The notes below the pieces were generated by a model. The model did no database searches and was not told the origin of the DNA. It saw only the letters and a list, made by a program, of their open reading frames with translations. A stretch of 58,581 nt of DNA from a virus. Below are positions 32,982 through 42,411 of the stretch, piece after piece. Location: positions 1-58,581 of IMG/VR virus record IMGVR_UViG_3300025732_000046; one strand, given 5' to 3'. A program made the translations under genes and the position numbers. How positions within the stretch are numbered: position 1 is the stretch's first letter; every line of letters starts with the position of its first letter.

Positions 32982-35900
32982 TTACATATACAAACCATCC
33001 ATAGATGGATCATCGCCTTCTTCGCTATCAGAAGAACCAGATCCACTAAAGATAGGTATGACTTGAGGGGGAACAACAGTTACTGAAGAACTTTCTGGGA
33101 CTTGGTATGTATAATCGTTTTCTGTTTCTGGATATCCATCTTCAGTATATTGACTTAAAATAGATACTAAATTCTCAGATGCTCTTCTTCTTTGACTAAC
33201 GGTTTCAGTTTTATTAATAATATCATAGAACTTAATTCCAAACAATCTTACAGAATCCGCATCAACAACATATTCTCCGGCGTGAGTTAGGACCATTTGG
33301 GTTTTATCAATGTAACCGCCGTGAAATGCTTGAGATATTGGTCCAGGAGAAGATCCAGATTCGGCCATATGAATAGTATATCCTTCACCCGTTCCCAGAT
33401 AATTTTTAGCGGCAACACTTAGATCTAACATATGATTTGAAGAATGCCCAGAAACTCCCGGTCCAACATCATTTACCCTAACTACTGCTTTTTTCCCATT
33501 TGGACCAGTAACTATAACATTAAATCCTCTTTTTAAAGTTCTACCACCAGGAAAACGTGATGCTGGAACAGTCATTGAAGATGGCAATCTTGCAATCAAA
33601 GGAGGAAAAGCAGCAGCAGAAAATACATTTGATCTATAACCTTCTCCAGTAGAAGTAGCGGGCAATCCTTCTCTAGTTTTTGCCCCACTAGCATTAATAC
33701 CACCTAAAGATGGATCGTAGTATGTAGTTTTAGCTCCACTAGCAAGAAGTTCTCCAGGTTTTCCACTGCCAGCACCTAATTGCATTTTATCTTGCGATTG
33801 TAAAGCAACATCTTTATCTCTCTTTATCTTCAAGTTCGCGTAATCTTCATCAGTTCCGTGGAGTTTATCCTTTCCTCCCCTATATCCACCATAAAAATAG
33901 AATCCATATTTACTCGCCATTTGAGAAAGTTTTTCATTAATTCCACCCTTTGCTTTACTAAAATCATTTCCAACTCCAAGTATTCTAACTCTTGCACCTA
34001 TTGATTTAAGATGTTTTAATTGTGCTTCCACCGAATCCCAATCTCCAGTAGAGTTAGCAATACCAGTAGATAAATCAATCAAAGCACCCTTCAAAGCATC
34101 CCCCCTTGCTTTTAGTATCCCAAGAACAGCAGAAGAATTTCTACCAACCTGCGTATCAGATGCATTATCACCATTACCCGATCTTCCTGCAAATCCGTGA
34201 GCAATACTATCTCCAATTACAAACTGTGCTTGACCTCCAAATTGTGCCATAGGATTTTCAGATCCACCACCAGAACTTGGTTTATTTGATTTTTCTTTTG
34301 CAGAGGTTCTACTCTTCTTTAAAGTTAATTGATCTTTCAACTCATCCAAAATGCTATTAATATTATTTGATATAGAATCTTTCACCATACTCGTCACCCA
34401 TTTTGCAATGTTTACGGAACCAAATTCATCGCTAATAGATGTATCTTTTCCGGGCGATTTAACAGTACCTAGGATTTCATTTAAAAAGTTATCTAATCCA
34501 ACTCCAACCGCTTTGTAATCACCTTCGTTAGGTTTATCTCCAAATATTGCTTTAATACCCAATTCAAGTATTGGGTGAATAAATTTAGATCTGCTAGCAA
34601 TGCCGTAAGTATTTGTTAGATACTTATAAGAATTTACTAATCCAGGATCACTTGGATTAGTATAAAAAGTTTCAATTTTTGATACTTTACTTTCTGGATA
34701 AGGGAGAAGACCACCAACATCAGATCCAGGTTTAATTGGTGCGGTCGTTACCTTTTCAACTCTTCGTGCTCTTAATTTTTTTCCGACAGTTCTTGTAACA
34801 GCACCTTCATAAACTCCACCACGGGTTACAGCACCTCCAGATGCATAACCCATAGATTTAACTGCTTGATCTCCAAATAAACTACCAAAAGATCCTTGTT
34901 GTTTTGCAAGGGTTCCAAAACTTAATGTGTTTACTATCTGGCGGATTTGCTCTCTAATTCTTGCATCAAGTTTTCCAAGATTTTCTCTCTGCTGTTTAAT
35001 TCCATCAGCATCTCCAGTAAGGGACATAATACCAAAATTAATTAATTCAATGGCATATCTAAATGGAGCACCTATAATGTCAAGTAGAGTTCCAATTCCT
35101 GTGGAAACAAAATTATAAAATCTCATTCCGGGAATTGCAATTGTATTATAAAATCCAACCTTCAGAAATCTAGTAAAAGGATTTGGATCTTTTTGTGCTT
35201 CTGCTAATCCATCATATGCATCTCTTTCAACCTTAGTAGTAAACTTCCTCAATTGGAACATTCCTTCGCCAAGGGCAGAAGAAATGAGACCAACACCAGC
35301 AACAATTCCTGCTGCTGCACGGGTTGATATTTGTGCTGCTCCGCGAATTGCTGCCTGCTGTGCTGCTCTTTGTCCCGCTTGCTGAATAACCCTATCCTTT
35401 ACAAGATCTGTTGCTTGCTGTGCTGCTCCAGCATTTGAATCACTTTCAACCAAGTCACTGAACAACATTCCAGCAATTAACATAGAATTCATTACCTTGT
35501 TGGCAAGGTCTAGAGTTCTATTATAATTTTTTAATCCAGCATCTCCCCCAAGAAGTTTTGCCTGCTGTTTTCCAAAATCAACTATCTTATAAACTTTATC
35601 AACAAAAGTGGCAAATGCATTTAATATAGAACCAGAGAATTCAAGAATGAAATCACTAAACTTCAAAGCACCCATCAACACACCTTTAAGTTTTGGAAGT
35701 TGTGGTAATAATTTAATTGCAAAGGCACCTAATAAAATTTTAAATAAAAAGTCCTTTACAGCATCAAGAAATCCTAATCTTGGTACGGGTATTTTATTTG
35801 ATACTTCTCTCTCCTTAGAATCAGGACGACTCTCTACTTTCTTTTCTCTCTCTTCAGATCTTTTCCTTTCATTAAAGATTCTCTGTTTTTTAAAAGCAAC

Positions 35901-35999
35901 ATCTCTAAATTTATTTCTTTCACCGACAAGTTTCTCTACACGAATAACTTGCTTCTTTATAATATTGGCAGTTAAATTTCTGGGTTCAATATATGCCAT
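32982..35999 (-). CDS. Hub/tail protein with SGNH-like and RlpA-like (double-psi barrel) domains
   Basis: 1005 aa. A charged N-terminus is followed by a hydrophobic segment (FLDAVKDFLFKILLGAFAIKLL, about residue 80) and alanine-rich helices. From about 590, FVIGDSIAHG (GDS nucleophile block) with DKLHGTDEDY near 713 suggests an SGNH hydrolase. From about 755 to 870, TYYDPSLGGINASGAKT and VRVNDVGPG...HMLDLSVAAKNYLG resemble a double-psi barrel of RlpA/expansin/lytic transglycosylase type. The C-terminus has GEYVVDADSVRLFG, a motif shared in form with the next two genes. Likely acts on the cell wall during infection. Confidence 0.7.
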   Translation of the reverse strand: MAYIEPRNLTANIIKKQVIRVEKLVGERNKFRDVAFKKQRIFNERKRSEEREKKVESRPDSKEREVSNKIPVPRLGFLDAVKDFLFKILLGAFAIKLLPQLPKLKGVLMGALKFSDFILEFSGSILNAFATFVDKVYKIVDFGKQQAKLLGGDAGLKNYNRTLDLANKVMNSMLIAGMLFSDLVESDSNAGAAQQATDLVKDRVIQQAGQRAAQQAAIRGAAQISTRAAAGIVAGVGLISSALGEGMFQLRKFTTKVERDAYDGLAEAQKDPNPFTRFLKVGFYNTIAIPGMRFYNFVSTGIGTLLDIIGAPFRYAIELINFGIMSLTGDADGIKQQRENLGKLDARIREQIRQIVNTLSFGTLAKQQGSFGSLFGDQAVKSMGYASGGAVTRGGVYEGAVTRTVGKKLRARRVEKVTTAPIKPGSDVGGLLPYPESKVSKIETFYTNPSDPGLVNSYKYLTNTYGIASRSKFIHPILELGIKAIFGDKPNEGDYKAVGVGLDNFLNEILGTVKSPGKDTSISDEFGSVNIAKWVTSMVKDSISNNINSILDELKDQLTLKKSRTSAKEKSNKPSSGGGSENPMAQFGGQAQFVIGDSIAHGFAGRSGNGDNASDTQVGRNSSAVLGILKARGDALKGALIDLSTGIANSTGDWDSVEAQLKHLKSIGARVRILGVGNDFSKAKGGINEKLSQMASKYGFYFYGGYRGGKDKLHGTDEDYANLKIKRDKDVALQSQDKMQLGAGSGKPGELLASGAKTTYYDPSLGGINASGAKTREGLPATSTGEGYRSNVFSAAAFPPLIARLPSSMTVPASRFPGGRTLKRGFNVIVTGPNGKKAVVRVNDVGPGVSGHSSNHMLDLSVAAKNYLGTGEGYTIHMAESGSSPGPISQAFHGGYIDKTQMVLTHAGEYVVDADSVRLFGIKFYDIINKTETVSQRRRASENLVSILSQYTEDGYPETENDYTYQVPESSSVTVVPPQVIPIFSGSGSSDSEEGDDPSMDGLYM

Positions 36000-36002
36000 T
36001 TG

Positions 36003-39000
36003 TTAACTCCTCATACTTAACATATCATATTCATAATCAGAAGAACCACCACCAGAACTTCCACCGGCAGATGAAATAGGAATAAACATAGGAGGAGACA
36101 TCATAATCTCAGATTCATCTTCTTCAAAAATTACATCAGGTTTTTGGTCAATTTTTCTTCCAGTGTATCTACTCAAATGTTCAATTAATTTTGAAGAAGA
36201 ACTTGCTCTTTGTTTTTCATTCTCAACATTATTAATTAGAGAAAAGAATTGATTCCCCCCAAACAAATCAACAGAGTCCTTATCAATAACATATTCACCT
36301 TTGTGAAGTAACCTCATACCACCAGTAAGTGTAGGACCACCATACTCTCTACCAATAGTAAGATACTTAATATATGGCATAGGATCTTTACTTCCATATG
36401 CAGAAGTTATAGTGTCGTGTGATTCAAAGTGAACGTGAGCACCAGTAGAACTTCCCGTACTTCCCACATAACCAAGAAGTTGCCCAGCAACTGTCTTTTG
36501 TCCCTTTGTAACTGACGGGGTATCTCTCATATGAGCCATTCTAAACATTTGTTTCAAAGAAGGAACCCAAATATCAACAACATTACCATATCCACCACTA
36601 AATCCAGCAAAAACAACTTCTCCAGGTGCTCTAATTGCTATTGGTTTTCCCTGAGGAGCACCAACATCAACACCTCCATGATTTCTACCCCATCTAGGTC
36701 CAAACCTAGAAGTAATAGGATAACCACTAACAGTTCCACCAGCAGTTTCTCCTGCAGGTTGAACTTGTCCACCAATATTAGTTGCATCTGGTATTTCTGG
36801 ATCACAAACACAATCAGACACATTTGTAGCAGGAGATCCTGGAGCAATTTTTGCAGTTGATGATTCTCCTTTATATTTTTTAACACTTGCCTGATATCTT
36901 CCCAAAAATCCATCAGTGGCATTATTCTTCTCTGCTCCTCCAGGAAGAGAAGTCCAAGTTCCACTCAATTTATTTGCAACTCTTAATGGATCTGATTGCA
37001 AATCCTTAATTATTCCATTAGATCCATAACCATATGCATCAACAGCAAGTTGCCAGGCAGCTCTATCTTGATTTGCTGGAGAAAAATCTTTTAATCCTAA
37101 TTTCTTAGCAAGAGGATCCCAAGTAGTAGATAAAAATTGATATCTTCCTGCAGCATTACTTGTCAATCCAGGTCTCCAAGGAATTGGTGCATCTATTCTT
37201 GGATGATCTTTATATCCATTATTAAATGTTTCTCCGGGAAACCTAGAATTATATCCTTTTGCTTCTGAACCAGCAATAGCATCCAAAAGTGCCTTTCCCT
37301 CTGGTGGTATTTCTCCAGCAAAGACCTCTCCTCCCCCACCACCCTCTGTAGGACATTCACAATCCATCTTATCTGAAGTTTTAACATTTTCAGGTTCTTT
37401 AAGACCTAATTGAATTCTTAACTGTGATTGAATTTGGTCAAATGTACCACTGAGTATTTTAGTGATCTCTCCATTGATGGCAGAAGATAATCCATCAGAT
37501 CCCAATTTCAAAACAATCTGCCTATAAATTTCTGGATTTTTATCATATATTCCTCTCATTAAAAAATTAGAAATGGAATCGGAAACAATATTATAATCTT
37601 GAGATGAAATTCTATCACCCATTACAGATTTCATAGTCATTCCCATCAAAGAACCCAAAGAATCCACATTAGATAACTTTTTTTGAGAACGAACAATAAA
37701 ATTATATTGATTCATTGTATTATTATCTGGAGTATATGGGAATACTTTTTCAATCATTTTTTCACCGCCAATAGCAGAACCTGGATTTACATCAGACAAT
37801 TCCCGTTCAAATGTTCTAGGAATTTTTACTTTGTTTTCGTCACCAACAGTTCTTGCATATCCACCACCAGCAAATTTTTTAATTACCAAACCTCCACGAT
37901 AATATCCCATATCTCTTGCTGCTTTTTCTCCATATAAAGATCCAAAAGAACCGGGAGTTTGTAACTTCTGAGAAACTCCTTTCATACCTATAAACTGAAA
38001 CAAAGGAGCAAGAATAGAAAAATGTTCTCTAATTCCATCTCTTACTCTTGCATCAAACTTTCCAAGATTTTTATTCTGTTTCTCCAATCCCTTTCGGTCA
38101 TCATTTAATTTCATTATTGCTGCCCGTATCAATTCAACACCATATCTAAATGGAGCACCTACAATATCAAACATTACTCCAGTCCCATTCAATAACCAAA
38201 TAGCAGGACCAAGAGTTTTAGATAACCATCCAAAAAATCCTCTCTTCAAAAATCTAGTAATTGGATTCTTGTCCTGAGATGCTTCTGCAAATTTTCCAGT
38301 TGTCCACGATTCAAGTTGCTTTCCAAATCTTTTAATCTGAAATGCACCTTCACCTAAAGCAGAAGATAGCAATCCAACACCAAGAATAATTCCAGTAGCA
38401 CCTAAAGGACCAATAGCAGATCTAACTCCCTGCTTTGCTGCCTCCTGCGTTGCCCTTTTTATCCCTTCCTGCTTTATTGTTTCTTCAATAATTTCTTCAC
38501 CAGCATCTATTGCTCCCCTTGCTGCAGGACCAACAGTACCAACTCCGCCAAAATCAGTAAACAACATTCCAGCAATCAAAATTGAATTCAATAAAGAATT
38601 CGTTTGATTATTCATACTATCAAGAGCATCAATTGCCTTCTGCCCGCCAATACTCTTTACCAATTTCTTAGCATTGTCCGCTGCTTGATAACCCTTATCA
38701 ACAAAAGTGACAAGTCCATTTAAAAGTTTTCCACTCATATCAAGTATAAAATCACTAACCTTTAACAATAAAGGGAGTAATCTTAGTAATTGGGGGAGGT
38801 ATTTTAAAAGACGAATGCCAATGAATCCAAGTAAAGTACTTGTAATAAATTGCTTTAAAGAATCAAGAAAACTCATTCTTTTACCTATGGATTTTATAGG
38901 TCTTCCAAGAAATCCAAGAGTTCTTTCCAATACGGATTCATAATTAATTCTTGATTCTCTTTCAGAATTTTTTCTTCGCGTTTCACTATTCTTCTTCTGA

Positions 39001-39098
39001 AGAATTAAAGAAGATTTAATTAACTTCTCTTTAGAAATAAATTGTTTCTTAAGAGAAACAAAACTACCTGTTAAAGGAGAAGTTATTTTTGCCATCAC
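36003..39098 (-). CDS. Hub/tail protein with lambda R-like lytic transglycosylase and M23 peptidase domains
   Basis: 1031 aa. The N-terminal ~300 residues parallel those of the 1005-aa gene (basic start, SFLDSLKQFITSTLLGFIGIRLL, NSILIAGMLFTD, LLSSALGEG). About residues 603-745 match the lambda R endolysin pattern: AIAGSEAKGYNSRF, DHPRI, AGRYQFLSTTWD, LGLKDFSPANQD, SGTWTSLPGG, with the Glu of GSE as likely catalytic residue. About 790-900 are an M23 metallopeptidase: SRFGPRWGRNHGGVDVGAP and GAHVHFES (His/Asp and H-x-H zinc ligands). A GEYVIDKDSVDLFG motif follows. Two peptidoglycan-cutting activities in one tail protein suggest local wall penetration. The end overlaps the start region of the upstream gene by ATGA. 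Confidence 0.85.
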   Translation of the reverse strand: MMAKITSPLTGSFVSLKKQFISKEKLIKSSLILQKKNSETRRKNSERESRINYESVLERTLGFLGRPIKSIGKRMSFLDSLKQFITSTLLGFIGIRLLKYLPQLLRLLPLLLKVSDFILDMSGKLLNGLVTFVDKGYQAADNAKKLVKSIGGQKAIDALDSMNNQTNSLLNSILIAGMLFTDFGGVGTVGPAARGAIDAGEEIIEETIKQEGIKRATQEAAKQGVRSAIGPLGATGIILGVGLLSSALGEGAFQIKRFGKQLESWTTGKFAEASQDKNPITRFLKRGFFGWLSKTLGPAIWLLNGTGVMFDIVGAPFRYGVELIRAAIMKLNDDRKGLEKQNKNLGKFDARVRDGIREHFSILAPLFQFIGMKGVSQKLQTPGSFGSLYGEKAARDMGYYRGGLVIKKFAGGGYARTVGDENKVKIPRTFERELSDVNPGSAIGGEKMIEKVFPYTPDNNTMNQYNFIVRSQKKLSNVDSLGSLMGMTMKSVMGDRISSQDYNIVSDSISNFLMRGIYDKNPEIYRQIVLKLGSDGLSSAINGEITKILSGTFDQIQSQLRIQLGLKEPENVKTSDKMDCECPTEGGGGGEVFAGEIPPEGKALLDAIAGSEAKGYNSRFPGETFNNGYKDHPRIDAPIPWRPGLTSNAAGRYQFLSTTWDPLAKKLGLKDFSPANQDRAAWQLAVDAYGYGSNGIIKDLQSDPLRVANKLSGTWTSLPGGAEKNNATDGFLGRYQASVKKYKGESSTAKIAPGSPATNVSDCVCDPEIPDATNIGGQVQPAGETAGGTVSGYPITSRFGPRWGRNHGGVDVGAPQGKPIAIRAPGEVVFAGFSGGYGNVVDIWVPSLKQMFRMAHMRDTPSVTKGQKTVAGQLLGYVGSTGSSTGAHVHFESHDTITSAYGSKDPMPYIKYLTIGREYGGPTLTGGMRLLHKGEYVIDKDSVDLFGGNQFFSLINNVENEKQRASSSSKLIEHLSRYTGRKIDQKPDVIFEEDESEIMMSPPMFIPISSAGGSSGGGSSDYEYDMLSMRS

Positions 39099-41461
39099 TT
39101 AATACCGTAGATCTTTGCATTCTTCTTATTTCCACCAGAAGATGCTGGGAACTTTGGAACCGATGGTTTTCCACCACCCCTTCCTCCACCCATTCCTCCA
39201 CCAGCAACTTGTGGTTTTGCTTTTACAACTTTGGGTGCTGGTTTTGGCGTTGGAGTTATTGGTTTTCTATTAGGAGATGATTTTGCTAATCGTGCTTGTC
39301 TTGCTTTTTGTGCGGCAGCATAATCTTTATAATACTTACCATCAGAAGAGGAATAATATCTACCGATAGAAGCAGCACCTGCCTGCTTTGTTCTTGATTC
39401 TGATGCTTTATCTTGTGCTGCAACTCGTGCTTTATCTTTTTCACTCCCAAACATTCTCGTAAGTCCTCTACCTATTCCACCAAGCATTCCACCACGACCA
39501 GCAAACTCTGCTTTTCCTGAAGCACTTTCTGTTTCAAATCTTCTTCCCTTTCCACTACCCTCGCCACTTAATCTTTGCAATCTTTCTTTTGAAGATAACT
39601 TAGATAAACTTGCCTCTTTAGATTTGGTATTTGCTCTATAATAATCTGAAGATTTTATTCCAGCAAATCCACCGATTTTTATTCCAGCAAATCCACCGAT
39701 TCCCTTTGCCTTTTCAAAAGCAGCATCACGAGCACCAGGAAACTTAGATTGATATGGAGTATATTTCATTTCAGTTAGGTTTGATACATTTGACTGCTTT
39801 GCCAAATAATCTTTTTTAAATTTTTCATAATTATAAGTTTCATCAAATGCTGCCTTTTGATATAATGGATTTGTCGGATCACTAAATGCTTTATTCCACT
39901 CTTTTCTTATTGCATCATCGGCAGATCTTCTCTGCTTCCCCTGCTGCATAATTCTATTTCTCTGAGCAGCATCTTCTGCGATTCTTCTTTGTTGATCTGC
40001 CGTTAATCTTCCACTTCCAACTCCAGTAAGAGCATTAATAGAACCAACAATACCCTTTGCAGAAGATTTTGCTGCACTTGTTATTTCTGAGGGATTTGTA
40101 ATACCAGTCCCTTTAAATTTAGATGGATTTATTCCAATAGGAATAGTTAATCCATTAATCGTCGTTGTTTTTGTTCCCCTTCCCGCTTGTGCTTTGAGTT
40201 CTCTAGTTAAAGCAGTTTCAGTACGAACAGGTTTTTTATTTCTTTTTGCCTCTGCTGCAGCATCCTCAGAAGCATATTGTGCTTTTCTTCTTGCACTCTC
40301 TTTGTCATAAGAACCAGCACCGTGCTTAGCATCGTACTTTGCTCTTAACTCATCAACCCCACCAATAAGTCCACCTCCAGCAGCGTGAGGAACTCCGCGT
40401 ATAATTTTGGGTTGATTAGTTCCACCCCCAGCAGCGTTCATTGCCTCCAGAGTATTCACACCAAACTTTTGAACTGCCCCGCGAGACATTACAAACTCAC
40501 CATCAGTAAGCATCGCAGGAACCTTATCAATTCCCTTTGGTCCAGATACTACACCATTCATTCCTTGCATTAAACTTGCAAGTCCACCAGAACCAAAGAA
40601 TGCAGTAAATGGACTGACCTTAGAACTTAATCCTGATGTTGCATTAGTAAATAAGTCCTTAATACCTGCAAATCCACCACCAAAAGCACCCATAGCAGGA
40701 GTTGCAGGTGCTTCGGGAACATCAAGTTGTGGTGCTTCTCCACCACCCATCATATTATTAACTGCTATTCCAGTTCCTATAGTAGCAGCTGCAGCAATTC
40801 CACCCCTGAGAGCAAATCCTTTTAATCCTCCAAGTTTTCCACCACCAGCAAATACCGATGCAATTCCTTTCTTCTTTAATATCTGACCCGTTAAAATTGC
40901 CTTTGTTAATCGGGCAGCAATTACAACAAGACGGGCAGTTACTCCTATAGCAACTCCCGCAACCTTTCTTACAATTCTACCAAATCCAGTTCCAAATAAA
41001 ATATAACCAGCGACTAATGAAGGCCACCAATCCTGCAAAAACCGCATAATAGAGCGGACTTTGCTTCGGTTATTTTCATCAGCAAACCAATTCAATAATA
41101 ATATTAGAGCGCGACCAAGAAATATAGTTACAAAAAACTGTATAATTTGATCTAAGATACTTTTAACTGGGGCAACAACTGCCGTTGCTACATTTTTAAC
41201 GGTAGCAAAAGATCTCTCTAAATTTAATTCTATTCCCTTTCTTCTACTTCTTTCTTGTTCCTGTCTGGTTTGATCAGCATCTCTCACAGTTTGCTTATTT
41301 TGCTGTGAGAGAAGTTGTATAATATTTGTTAACGATTTTGATATATCTTTTAGAACAGCAGTATCGGCAGGAGAAGCAACAAGTTGTTGCTGAGGAGCAA
41401 CCGCAGCGGACTGTACTGTAGATGTTCTACCCATCAGCCTTTGTGCGTTTACTGGTGCCAT
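39095..41461 (-). CDS. Tail protein with membrane-like segments, tape-measure-like
   Basis: 788 aa. Near residues 100-190 it has strongly hydrophobic segments (ILDQIIQFFVTIFLGRALILLLNW split by charged residues, then WWPSLVAGYILFGTGFG and VAGVAIGVTARLVVIAARL). A Gly-rich hydrophobic stretch follows, then GFGVNT-like GEFVMSRGAVQKFGVNTLEAMN, a motif found near the end of tape-measure and hub proteins and parallel to GEYVIDKDSV in the two genes downstream. The C-terminal half is basic and low-complexity with no enzyme domain. It may be the tape-measure or gp29-like component, but this is tentative. Confidence 0.6.
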   Translation of the reverse strand: MAPVNAQRLMGRTSTVQSAAVAPQQQLVASPADTAVLKDISKSLTNIIQLLSQQNKQTVRDADQTRQEQERSRRKGIELNLERSFATVKNVATAVVAPVKSILDQIIQFFVTIFLGRALILLLNWFADENNRSKVRSIMRFLQDWWPSLVAGYILFGTGFGRIVRKVAGVAIGVTARLVVIAARLTKAILTGQILKKKGIASVFAGGGKLGGLKGFALRGGIAAAATIGTGIAVNNMMGGGEAPQLDVPEAPATPAMGAFGGGFAGIKDLFTNATSGLSSKVSPFTAFFGSGGLASLMQGMNGVVSGPKGIDKVPAMLTDGEFVMSRGAVQKFGVNTLEAMNAAGGGTNQPKIIRGVPHAAGGGLIGGVDELRAKYDAKHGAGSYDKESARRKAQYASEDAAAEAKRNKKPVRTETALTRELKAQAGRGTKTTTINGLTIPIGINPSKFKGTGITNPSEITSAAKSSAKGIVGSINALTGVGSGRLTADQQRRIAEDAAQRNRIMQQGKQRRSADDAIRKEWNKAFSDPTNPLYQKAAFDETYNYEKFKKDYLAKQSNVSNLTEMKYTPYQSKFPGARDAAFEKAKGIGGFAGIKIGGFAGIKSSDYYRANTKSKEASLSKLSSKERLQRLSGEGSGKGRRFETESASGKAEFAGRGGMLGGIGRGLTRMFGSEKDKARVAAQDKASESRTKQAGAASIGRYYSSSDGKYYKDYAAAQKARQARLAKSSPNRKPITPTPKPAPKVVKAKPQVAGGGMGGGRGGGKPSVPKFPASSGGNKKNAKIYGIK

Positions 41462-41471
41462 ACGAACCTAC

Positions 41472-41654
41472 TTACATATGTGAACTTTGTTGTTGCTGTT
41501 TCGCTCTTTCCTCTTCAAGATGTTGCTCTAAAAGACCAACATAGATATCTCTTTCCCAAGGAATCATATTTTCAACTTCCCATAATGAATATTTATGGTA
41601 CTGTATCAAAGCAAAAGTTAACCTAAAGTAATTTTCAAGGTCCATATGGACCAT
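41472..41654 (-). CDS. Second frame of tail assembly chaperone (gp51 position), likely made by -1 frameshift
   Basis: 60 aa from ATG 41654 (MVHMDLENYFRLTFALIQYH), with a WEVENMIPWERDIYVGLL core and a Gln-rich end. It follows gp26 where T4 has gene 51. Its frame is open back to the slippery site inside the end of gp26, so it can be translated as a C-terminal extension of gp26 (fusion of about 301 aa), as with lambda G/GT. Separate initiation at 41654 or 41645 is possible, though I see no strong ribosome site. Confidence 0.65.
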   Translation of the reverse strand: MVHMDLENYFRLTFALIQYHKYSLWEVENMIPWERDIYVGLLEQHLEEERAKQQQQSSHM

Positions 41655-41669
41655 TGCTACGCGAAAAAA
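41639..41669 (-). promoter_or_regulatory. Programmed -1 ribosomal frameshift signal at end of gp26
   Basis: The slippery heptamer T TTT TTC (41669-41663) is in the correct phase of gp26, two codons before its TAG (41659-41657). After a 10-base spacer there is a hairpin, GGTCC-ATAT-GGACC (41652-41639). Slipping back one base gives Arg-Val-Ala then Met-Val-His, entering the 60-aa frame without a stop. Confidence 0.7.
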
Positions 41670-42376
41670 GATGCTAACCCTTCAAGAACAACTTCACTTT
41701 CTACTCCAGTTTTTGGATTCTTAATCTGAAGTTTATGAGAAAGTTTTGGCATTGTTTCAAAAAACTTCTCAATTTCTTTAAATTGAGAAGAATTCATTTG
41801 ATCTAAAAATTCAGTGAGTTCTTTTTTGGTAACATCTGCTGCTGCCCATACTTCATCCTCAGTAAAAATCTTATCAATACAAGATGCAATCAGATCAAAA
41901 GATTGCTCCATAGCATTTTCATTTTTAAAATCAAAATTGGTCTTAATGAATTGATCCAACGATGGATACTTCATTTCCATCATAATAGTACTATCAACCT
42001 TTATTCTATTTGTATGCTCTTCACTTTTCTGAACTTTAATATCATCTAAATTGATAGAAACGGTGACATTTGTTTCATTATCGTCCGGACAAATAATATT
42101 AACTTCTACTTCTTCTCCAACAGATTTACCACGAATATTTAAAAACAAATACTCAATATCAAACGTAGGTAAAGTTTCTACCTTAACATCTTTTGTCAGG
42201 ATGCAATTTTTAATGACTGTTTTAATAGCATTAGTAATCTGCTTATTATCTTCACTCTCTAAAGCAATTACTAATAACTTCTCCTCTTTTACAAGAAATG
42301 GTCTATAACGAATATTTTTTCCAGTTGATGGCAATTCCAACTCATATGTTGGTGTAGAAATCTTAGGTAAAGGCAT
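41657..42376 (-). CDS. gp26: Baseplate hub subunit / tail assembly chaperone gp26
   Basis: 239 aa. YELELPSTGKNIRYRPFLVKEEKLLVIALES at the N-terminus is the hallmark of the T4 gp26/T4_baseplate family (PF12322). The middle (IEYLFLNIRGKSVGEEVEVNIIC) and the C-terminal helices also fit. The gene ends in the frameshift site at 41663-41669, which suggests that part of the product is extended into the next frame. A late promoter-like AATAAATA lies upstream at 42404-42411. Confidence 0.88.
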   Translation of the reverse strand: MPLPKISTPTYELELPSTGKNIRYRPFLVKEEKLLVIALESEDNKQITNAIKTVIKNCILTKDVKVETLPTFDIEYLFLNIRGKSVGEEVEVNIICPDDNETNVTVSINLDDIKVQKSEEHTNRIKVDSTIMMEMKYPSLDQFIKTNFDFKNENAMEQSFDLIASCIDKIFTEDEVWAAADVTKKELTEFLDQMNSSQFKEIEKFFETMPKLSHKLQIKNPKTGVESEVVLEGLASFFA

Positions 42377-42403
42377 AATGTCCTATAGAAACTTCAGTGT
42401 GAT

Positions 42404-42411
42404 TATTTATT
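42404..42411 (-). promoter_or_regulatory. Late promoter-like AATAAATA
   Basis: Minus-strand AATAAATA 28 bases upstream of gp26, overlapping the stop codon of the gp54-like gene. Confidence 0.45.
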
